Below are positions 8,925 through 16,912 of a stretch of DNA of 64,000 bases, piece by piece (within the stretch, counting starts at the first letter, position 1; the number at the start of each line of letters is the position of its first letter). Position numbers and translations under genes: made by a program. The DNA is taken from assembly GCF_000238775.2 (NCBI RefSeq), contig NZ_AFEJ02000004.1, forward strand, positions 56,101 to 120,100. Reading direction: 5' to 3'. Under the pieces are notes generated by a model that saw only the letters and a list, made by a program, of their open reading frames with translations, was not told the origin of the DNA and did no database searches. Source of the DNA: Acaryochloris sp. CCMEE 5410 (lineage in GTDB: Bacteria; Cyanobacteriota; Cyanobacteriia; Thermosynechococcales; Thermosynechococcaceae).

Positions 8925-9023
8925 CATCTACCAAAAGGAAGAGTTTGTCCCCGAAGGGGGATGAAAGTGCCCCCTCATGAAGGAGGATATCCTCGATCTA
9001 TAAAATATGTCTCTTGGTAGATG
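8925..9023 (+). promoter_or_regulatory. Foldable leader upstream of the dehydrogenase-like gene (candidate structured RNA)
   Basis: The gap 8727-9089 has no gene. Within it, CATCTACCAA (8925-8934) can pair with TTGGTAGATG (9014-9023), enclosing TCCCCGAAGGGGGA, a GGGG/CCCC stem around 8957-8974 and the palindrome GAGGATATCCTC. The closed multi-arm fold ends 67 bases before the ATG at 9090. No known riboswitch consensus was recognised, so a regulatory role is a hypothesis. Confidence 0.35.
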
Positions 9024-9089
9024 CTTGAAGTAGGATTTTAATCTAATTTGCACACTGTGGCCTCTCAGTTGTATTGAGCAAATTAGTGA

Positions 9090-10601
9090 ATGCGGAACAG
9101 TTTTTTTGATAATTCCTTGGATCGAAACCATATCAAACAGCGTATCCGCGAATTGGAGAAAGCCACCGTTGGCTTATATAGCATTGGATTATACCCAGGC
9201 TCTTTGGCTTATAACGCCGTCATGCAAGCAGGGAGTACTCCCTTACTGTTAGCTCCTCGCCCTGGACGAGACCTGCTTGGGGCATTTTCTGACGATGAGT
9301 TACAAGGGATGGACCCTGATCATGTGGTGAATCTGCATCGGATGGCTCGTCATGAAGAAGGGTATAAAACCGCTACGAATACACTTGAGTATCTGATCGA
9401 CCATTGCGATTTAGTCATCCTGAGCGCCAACAGCAATTATATTGAGGCAGATTTGGAAGAAGCCTGTACAATTCGACAAAAACTAGGCAGAATGAACGTC
9501 GTTTTAGCTTGTCTGGCTGGCTCCTTTAACCATGATAAGATCAGCAATCATTCCTATGTCCTTAGTGAAAAAAAGCCCAATCTTGCTTTCTTTTCTGGCT
9601 TTCACCGTCACGGAGCCTTGAGGGATCCGGTGGATAGCTTTACTGCCAATTTCTGCCATCCTAATGCCTTAACGGCGCTATTGGGTGCGCACCTTTTAGA
9701 TGGTGTCTCTCTCAATATTCAAGTGGCCCCCGGCATTCACAACGTTGAGGCTCAGTATATCAAAGCGGCCAAAAATATGGCCTCGATTTTTGCTGGGTTT
9801 GGCTATGTCTTTCATGGGGATAATCCTGGGATTTTGCCTACCCTTTTGACCTTGCTACTGGATCAATGTTTGGATCAAGCGGCAACGGTCTCTATGTCCC
9901 GATATGATCGTCAGACGCTATATCACCAACAACCGATTGCCTTAATGGAACTTGGTTACGGCGTTCCCAGAATTGAAGCCACACTCAGTCGCGAAGGGGA
10001 TATGGAAAAGGTTCGTGATCATACCTTTTCTCAGCTCACTGCTATTGTGGCCGATGTGCGAGGAAGTATGATGAATCCGACCACGGGCAAACCGACTCGT
10101 AACTTTCAAGCAGGTCAGATTCTTGCAATGGTCATGCGAAAATTGAGGCGGTGTCCTTTTAGCATTGAGGAATTTGAACAATGGTGTGAGGATGCAGGGA
10201 TGTCGAAAGGTGGATTAGAAGGCGTCAAAGCCCTGCGATACTGGCCTCAAATTGCCACCAAATACGATATTCAAGCTCACGACGCCTCCATGGTAAACCT
10301 GCTACACATGGTGCTGTGTGGCCAGGGTCAAAATAAAGAGTTTGCCTTTCGGGTGATGACAGAAAGCCGGGAACTATCGAACTACTGCAAAGAATCGGTT
10401 CGCCCCACCCATAGCCGCAAGTATGCAGGTGCCCTTAACAACCTTGGTAAACCGGAGTCATTGAAACTACTAACGAATGCCGTCATTGTTGGCAATTCTC
10501 GGAAAGCCATCCATGATGACGACCTAGAAGAGAATATGGCTTATCAATCAAACGGCTCCGCTTATGCGATGGCTATGGAGGGTATTGAGCAAAAGCTGTA
10601 A
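9090..10601 (+). CDS. NAD(P)-binding dehydrogenase-like protein related to glycerol-3-phosphate dehydrogenase
   Basis: A 503-residue protein. The N-terminal ~190 residues look like a Rossmann-type domain (ATVGLYSIGLYPGSLAYNAV, DLVILSANSNYIEADLEEA). The middle contains AQYIKAAKNMASIFAGFGYV, which recalls the KNVxAIxAGxxDG segment of GpsA-type glycerol-3-phosphate dehydrogenases. The ~200-residue C-terminal extension (RGSMMNPTTGKPTRNFQAGQ onwards) is longer than in GpsA and not recognised. The canonical GxGxxG is degenerate, so the cofactor and substrate are uncertain. An opine-dehydrogenase-like or unrelated reaction remains possible. Transcription may be controlled by the foldable leader upstream. 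Confidence 0.55.
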   Translation: MRNSFFDNSLDRNHIKQRIRELEKATVGLYSIGLYPGSLAYNAVMQAGSTPLLLAPRPGRDLLGAFSDDELQGMDPDHVVNLHRMARHEEGYKTATNTLEYLIDHCDLVILSANSNYIEADLEEACTIRQKLGRMNVVLACLAGSFNHDKISNHSYVLSEKKPNLAFFSGFHRHGALRDPVDSFTANFCHPNALTALLGAHLLDGVSLNIQVAPGIHNVEAQYIKAAKNMASIFAGFGYVFHGDNPGILPTLLTLLLDQCLDQAATVSMSRYDRQTLYHQQPIALMELGYGVPRIEATLSREGDMEKVRDHTFSQLTAIVADVRGSMMNPTTGKPTRNFQAGQILAMVMRKLRRCPFSIEEFEQWCEDAGMSKGGLEGVKALRYWPQIATKYDIQAHDASMVNLLHMVLCGQGQNKEFAFRVMTESRELSNYCKESVRPTHSRKYAGALNNLGKPESLKLLTNAVIVGNSRKAIHDDDLEENMAYQSNGSAYAMAMEGIEQKL

Positions 10602-10678
10602 CCTGTGCTCGTAATAATTTGCGATTTCAGTTGGAGTAAGGCTACTCTAAACTCAAATAATAGAAACCGTGCTGGGCA

Positions 10679-10707
10679 TCAAAGGGGGACTAAGAGTTCT
10701 CCTTTGA
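10679..10707 (+). terminator. Weak hairpin downstream of the dehydrogenase-like gene
   Basis: TCAAAGG (10679-10685) pairs with CCTTTGA (10701-10707) about 80 bases after the stop codon at 10601. There is no T-run, so termination is only possible. The rest of the 10602-10965 gap shows no reading frame or repeat that I can support. Confidence 0.3.
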
Positions 10708-10965
10708 CACTTCGCTATGACCTAGATCCTTGTAATGTTCGAAGTTGAAGAGTGAAAGGGGTTGCTACTGGAAGTGAGATTGCGTAGTCCAATCCAAAGA
10801 ACAGAAGGATCCAAAATCACAGATTGGTTTGAAGCTGGCAAATCTTAAAAGAGCCTAGCAGAGAATTTATGAATAATCTTATTTGTACCGATAGTCTGAT
10901 GCCAAACAAACCATGCATGCCTAAAACTGTTGTAACAATGCCTGCTTTGAAGGAGAAAGTTATAT

Positions 10966-11373
10966 ATGGTTCGTTCCAGGCTAACCCTATCTGTCACCCT
11001 TAGGATTGCTAGTGTATTTAGCTGCTGTTGGACAGTACTTCCCTCTCTGGTTGTTGCTCAAGCTCCTCCGGTTGGTTGGAGAATATTGCTGGCATCTGCG
11101 AAATATCGCTACAGTCCCAAGATGGTAAGCGTTTATACTTACGAATGTTCGAAGAAATTGCAAGAGATTAACGGGGAAGGGCCTGATAAAGCCAAGCAAA
11201 TTTGCCAATGTTCAGTTACGCAAATGCAACAGCAATATTCACAATCTCAGGCAATCCAAATCCTAACTAAAGCCCAGGCCAACATCAAACGTGATCCCGA
11301 GACTATCCCTTCAGAATTAGTTCCCTTCTTCACTCCTTGCTTTTCTTCAAAGGGAAGATCCGTATTGGGTTAG
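10966..11373 (+). CDS. Secreted hypothetical protein with conserved cysteines
   Basis: A 135-residue protein with a Sec-type signal peptide (basic MVRSRLTLSVTLR, hydrophobic core, likely cleavage after VVAQA). The mature part has paired cysteines (YECSKKL, QICQCSVTQ, FFTPCFSS) that could form disulfides in the periplasm. Its helical central part (CSVTQMQQQYSQSQAIQIL) resembles small secreted cyanobacterial proteins of unknown role. GGAGAAAG lies just upstream of the ATG. The ISKra4-like element begins 58 bases after its stop. Confidence 0.6.
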   Translation: MVRSRLTLSVTLRIASVFSCCWTVLPSLVVAQAPPVGWRILLASAKYRYSPKMVSVYTYECSKKLQEINGEGPDKAKQICQCSVTQMQQQYSQSQAIQILTKAQANIKRDPETIPSELVPFFTPCFSSKGRSVLG

Positions 11374-11431
11374 ATCAAAAAAACCTCCTTAAGGTAAATG
11401 ACTTTCTGCAGCTTTTTTTGTCAGAAATGAA

Positions 11432-13087
11432 TCCCTAGTGGTCATAAGTCGGTGTAAAGATCGGTCTCTCTCAAGCGAACGATAAATCAGGGACTTCGTG
11501 TTAGCGTTACCCTACACTGGCAGCAGGATACAGGTAATGGGAAGTGAAAATGTCGAGACTCAGTTCGACACTCAAGCAGTTGAGATTCATAATGGCGTAC
11601 TCACGGTGACAGCAACCATAGAGGTCCGTTACGAAATGCCCAATCAGGATGCTGATCTCCCCCAGCATCTGGAAGCTCACATTGAGACTGCTGGCCAGCA
11701 AATTAAGCGAGAGTTATTTAGAGAATCCATCCAACGTGCCGATCTCGAACTGGTGCTAGAGCAACGATTCCGGAAACAAGAAGGTAGACTGCACCGGAAT
11801 GGGTCCAAAGTCTATACCTTCAAGACCATTTTTGGCACCGTTGCAGTACCCCGCATCCGGTTACGACAATCAGTAAATGGCAAATCATTGCTCCCCTCTG
11901 CTGATGCATGGCAAACACCTCAACAAGTCTTTCTCACCCAAGGATTACGAGATGCAGTCTGTGATGGACTGCTTAATCAAACCACTTCTCAAACCCTTGA
12001 AAGCATTGAGGAGCGGGCAGGAGAGACAGATTTAATTGCTCGTAGTAGCATCCTCAAAATCGTCCACCAAGAAGGTGCTGCCCTTCAACAAGCAACGGAA
12101 GCACGGGCAACAAAGATCTGGGAGAAAAATCCCGCTGCCGCTTCAATTTTTCAAGTGAAGGTTCCTCATTTGTCCATTGTGCCTGACCTGGAGGAGATTA
12201 CAGAAGATGCTCCAGATGAGGAGTTGGAAGAGTTAGATTTCCCGATAGGCTTTGCTGGGTCACCGACAGTTGTAGAGGCGATCAAGCGTGACCAACCTCG
12301 CCAAGTGGATGCCGGATGGGTGATGGTGCAGCCAGATGAAGTCAAAGTTAAAGCCCAGGCTACAACAGGGCGCAAGGAAATCTGGCACTATACTGCAGTG
12401 GTCATGACGTCGCTCAAAAGCTGGTACTTTAGTGCGGAAACTTCAGCCAAATTATGGTTTCAGGTCGGGGGTTTATTAGCGCTTTTGGGAGTACATCGCG
12501 GTGACCTCCAGTTGATGGTGCTGGGGGATGGGGCCAAGTGGATCCGTAACTGGTTTGAAGCATTACCAATCGACAATAAGGCTATGATTCTGTGCTGGTA
12601 TCACCTGGCCAAGCGGTGCAAACAAGAACTCGGTTCTGCGTGTCACGATGAAGCCCATCGCTTGTCGATTCAAGGGAAGTTACTAACCCAGTTGTGGACT
12701 GGAAAAATCCAAGAAGCTGTCGATAGTTTGTCTGCTCTACGGGGGCAAATGCGCAATGAGGACGCATTGGATACCTTGATCAACTATTTGGACAATCGAC
12801 GACCTTACTTACCCAACTACAGTAAGCGCTCCAGAGCCGGGTTATGGATTGCCAGTAACCGAGTCGAGAAGTTTAATGATTGGAGTGTCGCTGCCCGATG
12901 CAAACACAAAGGTATGAAGTGGACCGCTCAAGGGGTGGCTGCCTTAGCTTCTTTGGAAGCTCTGAGTCGAAATGGAGAGCTTGAAGTATGGAGAAAGACC
13001 AGAACTCTTCCCGACTGGAAGCTTGAACCGTTTGAAGAAGCTGCTTGAGATAGGCTGATCTTTACACCGACTTATGACCACTAGGGA
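11432..13087 (+). mobile_element. ISKra4-like insertion sequence, copy A
   Basis: Perfect ~31-base terminal inverted repeats (TCCCTAGTGGTCATAAGTCG... at 11432 and its complement ending at 13087) enclose one transposase gene. A second copy with the same ends lies at 21979-23643 in the opposite orientation. The family name is tentative; the element boundaries are well supported by the two copies. No target duplication is visible. Confidence 0.85.
11498..13048 (+). CDS. Transposase of ISKra4-like element (copy A)
   Basis: A 516-residue transposase. Residues ~85-125 hold a beta-strand region KVYTFKTIFGTVAVPRIRLR, as in ISKra4/ISLre2-type enzymes. A helical middle section precedes the DDE core, where VLGDGAKWIRNWFEALP carries an acidic catalytic residue and CWYHLAKRCKQEL follows. 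ASNRVEKFNDWSVAARCKHKG near the end likely supplies the final Glu. It is almost identical to the copy at 22018-23577, which has three extra residues in an acidic stretch (LEELEELDF). Both frames are intact, so the element may be active. Confidence 0.8.
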   Translation: MLALPYTGSRIQVMGSENVETQFDTQAVEIHNGVLTVTATIEVRYEMPNQDADLPQHLEAHIETAGQQIKRELFRESIQRADLELVLEQRFRKQEGRLHRNGSKVYTFKTIFGTVAVPRIRLRQSVNGKSLLPSADAWQTPQQVFLTQGLRDAVCDGLLNQTTSQTLESIEERAGETDLIARSSILKIVHQEGAALQQATEARATKIWEKNPAAASIFQVKVPHLSIVPDLEEITEDAPDEELEELDFPIGFAGSPTVVEAIKRDQPRQVDAGWVMVQPDEVKVKAQATTGRKEIWHYTAVVMTSLKSWYFSAETSAKLWFQVGGLLALLGVHRGDLQLMVLGDGAKWIRNWFEALPIDNKAMILCWYHLAKRCKQELGSACHDEAHRLSIQGKLLTQLWTGKIQEAVDSLSALRGQMRNEDALDTLINYLDNRRPYLPNYSKRSRAGLWIASNRVEKFNDWSVAARCKHKGMKWTAQGVAALASLEALSRNGELEVWRKTRTLPDWKLEPFEEAA

Positions 13088-13101
13088 CTGGACTCTTTAC
13101 A

Positions 13102-13680
13102 TTGTTAGATGTTCGACAAGCAGCCTTGATTGCTAGTATCACTTCAACAGCTGCTTTTATGCAGTTTTCGTTGGGACAATTCTTAGATAGTTTCTATAAT
13201 CAAGATCCTGTTGAATGGAGCGGCTTTCAAATTGCTGGGAGTAGAAGTGGGCTTGCGCCTTTTGTATCAGGTTTTGGAAACTTCGTGCATGCTAAATCAA
13301 ATTGTGCTTATAACCCAAGTAAAGGTTATCACCAAACTTACGAAGGAAATTGGCTAATTGTTGGAGAATCTATAGCAGCTAAGAACATAGGCCTAAAATT
13401 TTCTGGCACTGTTGGGAGTTATTCTGCTACATCTCCGGGGATCATTGGCCCAAATGCAGTTGCCTTACGAGGAGGCTATCTTCAAGCTGGAGGAACAACT
13501 ATTATTAATGGTGCTGGTTTTACATTCTTGTCACGTTTTCTCATGGGTTACGGATCTGGTCAATCCAGATTTGGTATAACTTTTGGATTAAGGGGTAGTC
13601 TTCTTTTTTCAGCAAGTACTGGTATATCATTTTCATTGCCAGGCGGGAATCATGACAATTGCACCCCTACGCCTCAATAA
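13102..13680 (+). CDS. Hypothetical protein, possibly 5'-truncated by the ISKra4-like element
   Basis: A 192-residue protein rich in Gly, Ser and aromatic residues (NFVHAKSNCAYNPSKGYHQT, GYLQAGGTTIINGAGFTFL, RFGITFGLRGSLLFSAS). This suggests a beta-rich or surface protein. It has a hydrophobic N-terminal stretch (LIASITSTAAFMQFSLGQFL) that could be a membrane anchor. The only start is a TTG 15 bases after the inverted repeat of the IS, and the frame is open back into the repeat, so the original N-terminus may have been lost. The next gene follows after 12 bases. I do not recognise the family. Confidence 0.5.
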   Translation: MLDVRQAALIASITSTAAFMQFSLGQFLDSFYNQDPVEWSGFQIAGSRSGLAPFVSGFGNFVHAKSNCAYNPSKGYHQTYEGNWLIVGESIAAKNIGLKFSGTVGSYSATSPGIIGPNAVALRGGYLQAGGTTIINGAGFTFLSRFLMGYGSGQSRFGITFGLRGSLLFSASTGISFSLPGGNHDNCTPTPQ

Positions 13681-13692
13681 CATTTTTTAAAT

Positions 13693-14163
13693 ATGAAAAT
13701 ATCATACCCATCTTCTAAAGAATTAGTGATTCAAAATAAGCCAGTAAAAGAGTGGGCAACCTTGATTTTTATTTCTACAGGAAGTATCTATCTTGGGTTT
13801 GATTATTCATCTAAAGTCCCAGAAGTTGGTATAGTTGGGTACTTTCCAGGTTTCTTAGGGCTCATCCTAACGATTGCTCTCTTGTTAAGCGATCGTTCTA
13901 ATAAAGCCGTTACATGGAGTTTAGATAAAGATAAAAACACATTTATAGTTCAGTATAGAAGTCTACTTGGTGCCAACCCACAAGAGTACAGCATTAGCGA
14001 AATTTCAAATATCTTAGTTAGAAGACCTTCAAACAAGTTGTCTTATAATTTAGAAATAAGCTTAAAAAATTACAAAAAGATCTCTATCGAATCACTAACT
14101 GAAAATCAAGCAAAGAAAGCAAAAAAATGTATTTCAAAATTTATTGGTAACTACCCAATCTGA
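13693..14163 (+). CDS. Hypothetical membrane protein
   Basis: A 156-residue protein with two hydrophobic segments (about residues 24-38 and 50-65, the latter IVGYFPGFLGLILTIALLL). A basic C-terminal cytoplasmic-type domain with beta-strand pattern follows (NTFIVQYRSLLGANPQEYSI, ISNILVRRPS). The layout resembles small two-helix proteins with a PH-like domain. It starts 12 bases after the preceding gene and probably shares its transcript. AT-rich codon use suggests an origin unlike the flanking genes. Confidence 0.5.
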   Translation: MKISYPSSKELVIQNKPVKEWATLIFISTGSIYLGFDYSSKVPEVGIVGYFPGFLGLILTIALLLSDRSNKAVTWSLDKDKNTFIVQYRSLLGANPQEYSISEISNILVRRPSNKLSYNLEISLKNYKKISIESLTENQAKKAKKCISKFIGNYPI

Positions 14164-14171
14164 AGTGTTGG

Positions 14172-15572
14172 TCTCAACTCATTTCGGGTTTTATTTAACG
14201 GGTAAACTTGCCTAAAACGGGGTTGAGGGTCTATTTGGACAAAAAACAACTCTAAGGCTGCAATGCCCTGACAGTATAGCTTTCAGAGGTTAAAATCACC
14301 TTGATCCAGAAGGCTCAAATCGCTGTAATCCGGCTTTGTTCAGAAATGACCAAAAATGGGTAACACTTGTCAGGCGACAATTACAACACAACTGATTTCG
14401 GGTTTTATTTCAAAGGTAGAATGGGCTACAACCCATGCTCTGCATAGCCTTCCATCGTTACAGACTAAAATGACGCCAGTCATTTAGTTTACCGTTCGTT
14501 AGGAGTGCAGATGCCTCAAACTAAGTCCCATAAATGGATTCCAACATTCTTAACCCTTGAGCAGTTTGAGACATTTGTCTTACCCCATTTGCACATCGGC
14601 ACTCGTGGACCTCAACCAAAGCTCTCTTTGCATGCCATCTTCAACTACATTTTGAAGTTGCTGCACTTGGGATGTCAGTGGAGTGAGCTACCCATTGAAA
14701 AGGATAAAAATGGGCGACCAGAAATTCACCACTCTAGTACTTATCGAGCCTTTCGACGCTATGAAACCCATGGGAGTTTTGAAGACATTTTCAAGGCGTC
14801 AGTCTCAATGCTTAATGAAAAAGGAAAGTTGGATACCAGTGTTATTCACGGGGATGGGACGACCACTGCAGCCAAAAAAGGGGGCGACAATCTGGGATTC
14901 AGTGGACACAAGCATATGAAGGGTGACAAAGTGGTTGCTTTCTGTGATCGCAACTGTAATATCATCTCGCCATTTATAACCGCCCCAGGTAACCGGAATG
15001 AGTCAACGCTGTTTAAGACTGCATTGTCGAAGGTGATGAGTACCGCCCGAACAGTCGGCATAGACTTGGCTCAGACTATCGTCAGTTTGGATGGTGCTTA
15101 CGACAGTCGTGAGAATCGCAAGGCCATTTTCAATCGAAGGATGGTGCCGAATATCAATGTAAATCTACGTGGGAGACAGACGCCAAAGCCAGGTCCAAAA
15201 AGACTGTTCGATTCATCCATCTTTCAAGAGAGATTCAATACCATTGAGCGAGTCTTTGCCTGGGAGGATAAATTCAAGCGCTTGCTTCTGCGATTTGAGC
15301 GAATCAGCAAACTGCACTATGCCTTGAAAAGCTTGGCATACACGATAATCAATCTCCGGCATTTTTGCCAAGGTTAGGATCGATTTGAAATCTATAAATT
15401 CTAGAGGTCTCTGTAACGGAGATCCAGTTTGTCATGCTTTGAAAACGGAATTATGGGGTGAATTCTCAAAGTAAGGTGATGCAATTGCCTGTTCTTTTTA
15501 CTTTGTTGTTCATGATAGGTTAAACAGCCGATTTATCAGATCAACTAGATAAAAACCCGAAATGAGTTGAGA
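14172..15572 (+). mobile_element. IS5-family insertion sequence with a duplicated left end
   Basis: The outer inverted repeats are TCTCAACTCATTTCGGGTTT (14172) and its complement ending at 15572. A second, nearly identical left-end sequence (CAACTGATTTCGGGTTTTAT) lies internally at 14389. The element is therefore ~1.40 kb from the outer end or ~1.18 kb from the inner one. It carries one IS5-type transposase. No target duplication is clear. Confidence 0.75.
14505..15377 (+). CDS. IS5-family transposase
   Basis: A 290-residue DDE transposase. The N-terminal part (LHAIFNYILKLLHLGCQWSEL, STYRAFRRYETHG) is the IS5/IS1031-type DUF4096-like region. DDE residues are visible in VIHGDGTTT, in IVSLDGAYDS (second Asp) and in the C-terminal NTIERVFAWEDKFKRLLLRF (Glu). 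The frame is complete and preceded by AGGAG. It may be functional. Confidence 0.85.
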   Translation: MQMPQTKSHKWIPTFLTLEQFETFVLPHLHIGTRGPQPKLSLHAIFNYILKLLHLGCQWSELPIEKDKNGRPEIHHSSTYRAFRRYETHGSFEDIFKASVSMLNEKGKLDTSVIHGDGTTTAAKKGGDNLGFSGHKHMKGDKVVAFCDRNCNIISPFITAPGNRNESTLFKTALSKVMSTARTVGIDLAQTIVSLDGAYDSRENRKAIFNRRMVPNINVNLRGRQTPKPGPKRLFDSSIFQERFNTIERVFAWEDKFKRLLLRFERISKLHYALKSLAYTIINLRHFCQG

Positions 15573-16017
15573 TAGAGCAAGACAACAATGGATAAGACTT
15601 TACGGACAACCTAATTGACCTAAGGTAAAGAACCTCTAAAACAATAATTGAGTTCTTGCATTAAAAGCTAATTCAGTACTTTAATTTGTAATTCTTTAAG
15701 TATCCTCAGCAAACTATTTTTGTTGGGATAAAGAGCTAAAAATCACTAAAAACTTAATTTTTATGCTCTAAAGGAATTTCAGTAAGGTTTGAATTCAAAA
15801 ATGCTTAAAATCCTTTTCGCCAATAGCTCTCAACGTTGGAGGTCCAGGTCCAGATCAATTTAAGCGCTAATCCCGCATGCGTTATAGCCTCTGATTATGA
15901 CAGGCCTACCTGAAAAAGCTATTGATCCTTTTCTTTTAGATTAAAGCATGAAGATAAAATTAGTATTTTCATGTAATGTATTTTTGTTTAATAAATTTTT
16001 AACAAAGAGGACAACAG
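15573..16017. other. Gene-free AT-rich interval
   Basis: About 445 bases between the IS5 element and the next gene. No reading frame with codon-like composition, repeat or strong hairpin is evident. The last 20 bases hold AAAGAGGA, a plausible ribosome site for the gene at 16018. Confidence 0.4.
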
Positions 16018-16401
16018 ATGACACCTGATCAAGCTTTAGAAACCTTTATAGATCAATTCCTTAAGCTACATCCCAAAAGCTCCCAACCAGATTGGTTCAC
16101 AACTCACACCAATCTGGCAAGGGATACAGCTAACAAGCCGAATAAATGTTGCTTTTCTATTGTGGCACTTCCCAAAAAAAACTTAAAAGAAGGCGAGTGG
16201 TATGAAGAAGTTCATGGGAGAGAAGTAGTGGCAGAATTCTTGCCAGGGACGAATGAGAAAGTTTATGTGATTAGCGAGGCTAAATCGCAAGTTTTAGTTG
16301 TCTTTAAAGCAGAGATTGATTTAGATACATCCGAAGTTAACATAATTGTTAACGAAGATCTATCTCAGATCACCCCAGATAAATTAGTTAAACTTAGATG
16401 A
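16018..16401 (+). CDS. Hypothetical protein
   Basis: A 127-residue soluble acidic protein. It opens with a helix (TPDQALETFIDQFLKLHP) followed by alternating strands (CCFSIVALPKK, VVAEFLPGTNEKVYVISEAK, LVVFKAEIDLDTSEVNIIV). A good Shine-Dalgarno (AAAGAGGA) precedes the ATG. A small frame starting at 16398 overlaps the stop as ATGA, but it runs into element-end DNA at 16483. The downstream partner of this gene may therefore have been truncated. Family not recognised. Confidence 0.5.
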   Translation: MTPDQALETFIDQFLKLHPKSSQPDWFTTHTNLARDTANKPNKCCFSIVALPKKNLKEGEWYEEVHGREVVAEFLPGTNEKVYVISEAKSQVLVVFKAEIDLDTSEVNIIVNEDLSQITPDKLVKLR

Positions 16402-16482
16402 AATACACTGGTGAAGTTTTTCAGGTAAAATTGTTAGCTTTAAGAGGCTATTTAAAAAGTAATTCTGAACTAGGGAATAGGT

Positions 16483-16600
16483 CCACCTGTAAATTTTTCC
16501 GGGCTTTCTTACTCTGCATTGGTATGAAGAAACCAGAGCAGTTGCCATTGACTGATTTGGTGAAAGTCTTTCACTGTATGTTTCTTTGGTTATGGGAACG
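16483..16600. repeat. Copy 2 of the shared element end
   Basis: This is the second occurrence of the 20 bases CCACCTGTAAATTTTTCCGG, followed by TTTCTTACTCTGCA and AACCAGAGCAGTTG as at 6983. It interrupts the short frame that overlaps the stop of the gene at 16018. No transposase accompanies it, so it is a solo end or remnant. The remainder of 16402-16912 holds nothing else I can support. Confidence 0.55.
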
Positions 16601-16912
16601 CCCTTGACGAACCCTAAGTCAAACTTCTCAATTGGTTGGATCTACATACTCCCTATCTGAATCAAATCTCCGATGTACACCAAGCTCCAATTCCAAGTTT
16701 TGGCAACAACTAAAGTCTGGTCCTCAGAATGTTCTCGAACAAGCAGGCAAATGTTACACTAAATCATCAAAAGCTTTAGACCTTTGGGATCCGCTTAAAA
16801 CAATACACAGAAAAGCTTTGATACTTGAATAGCATCTTTAATTCCGATTTCTGGTCACAAATCTGGAATTAGAATCACTGATCTAATATAGTGATCTGCA
16901 AGTTCATACTCT

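Noticed and set aside
8925..9023. Foldable leader considered as a cobalamin, fluoride or glutamine riboswitch
   Set aside because: None of the conserved core sequences of those classes could be found; it is kept only as an unassigned structured leader.
16398..16607. 69-residue frame overlapping the stop of the gene at 16018 as ATGA
   Set aside because: After ~28 codons it runs into the repeated element end at 16483, so the frame as a whole is not a real gene.
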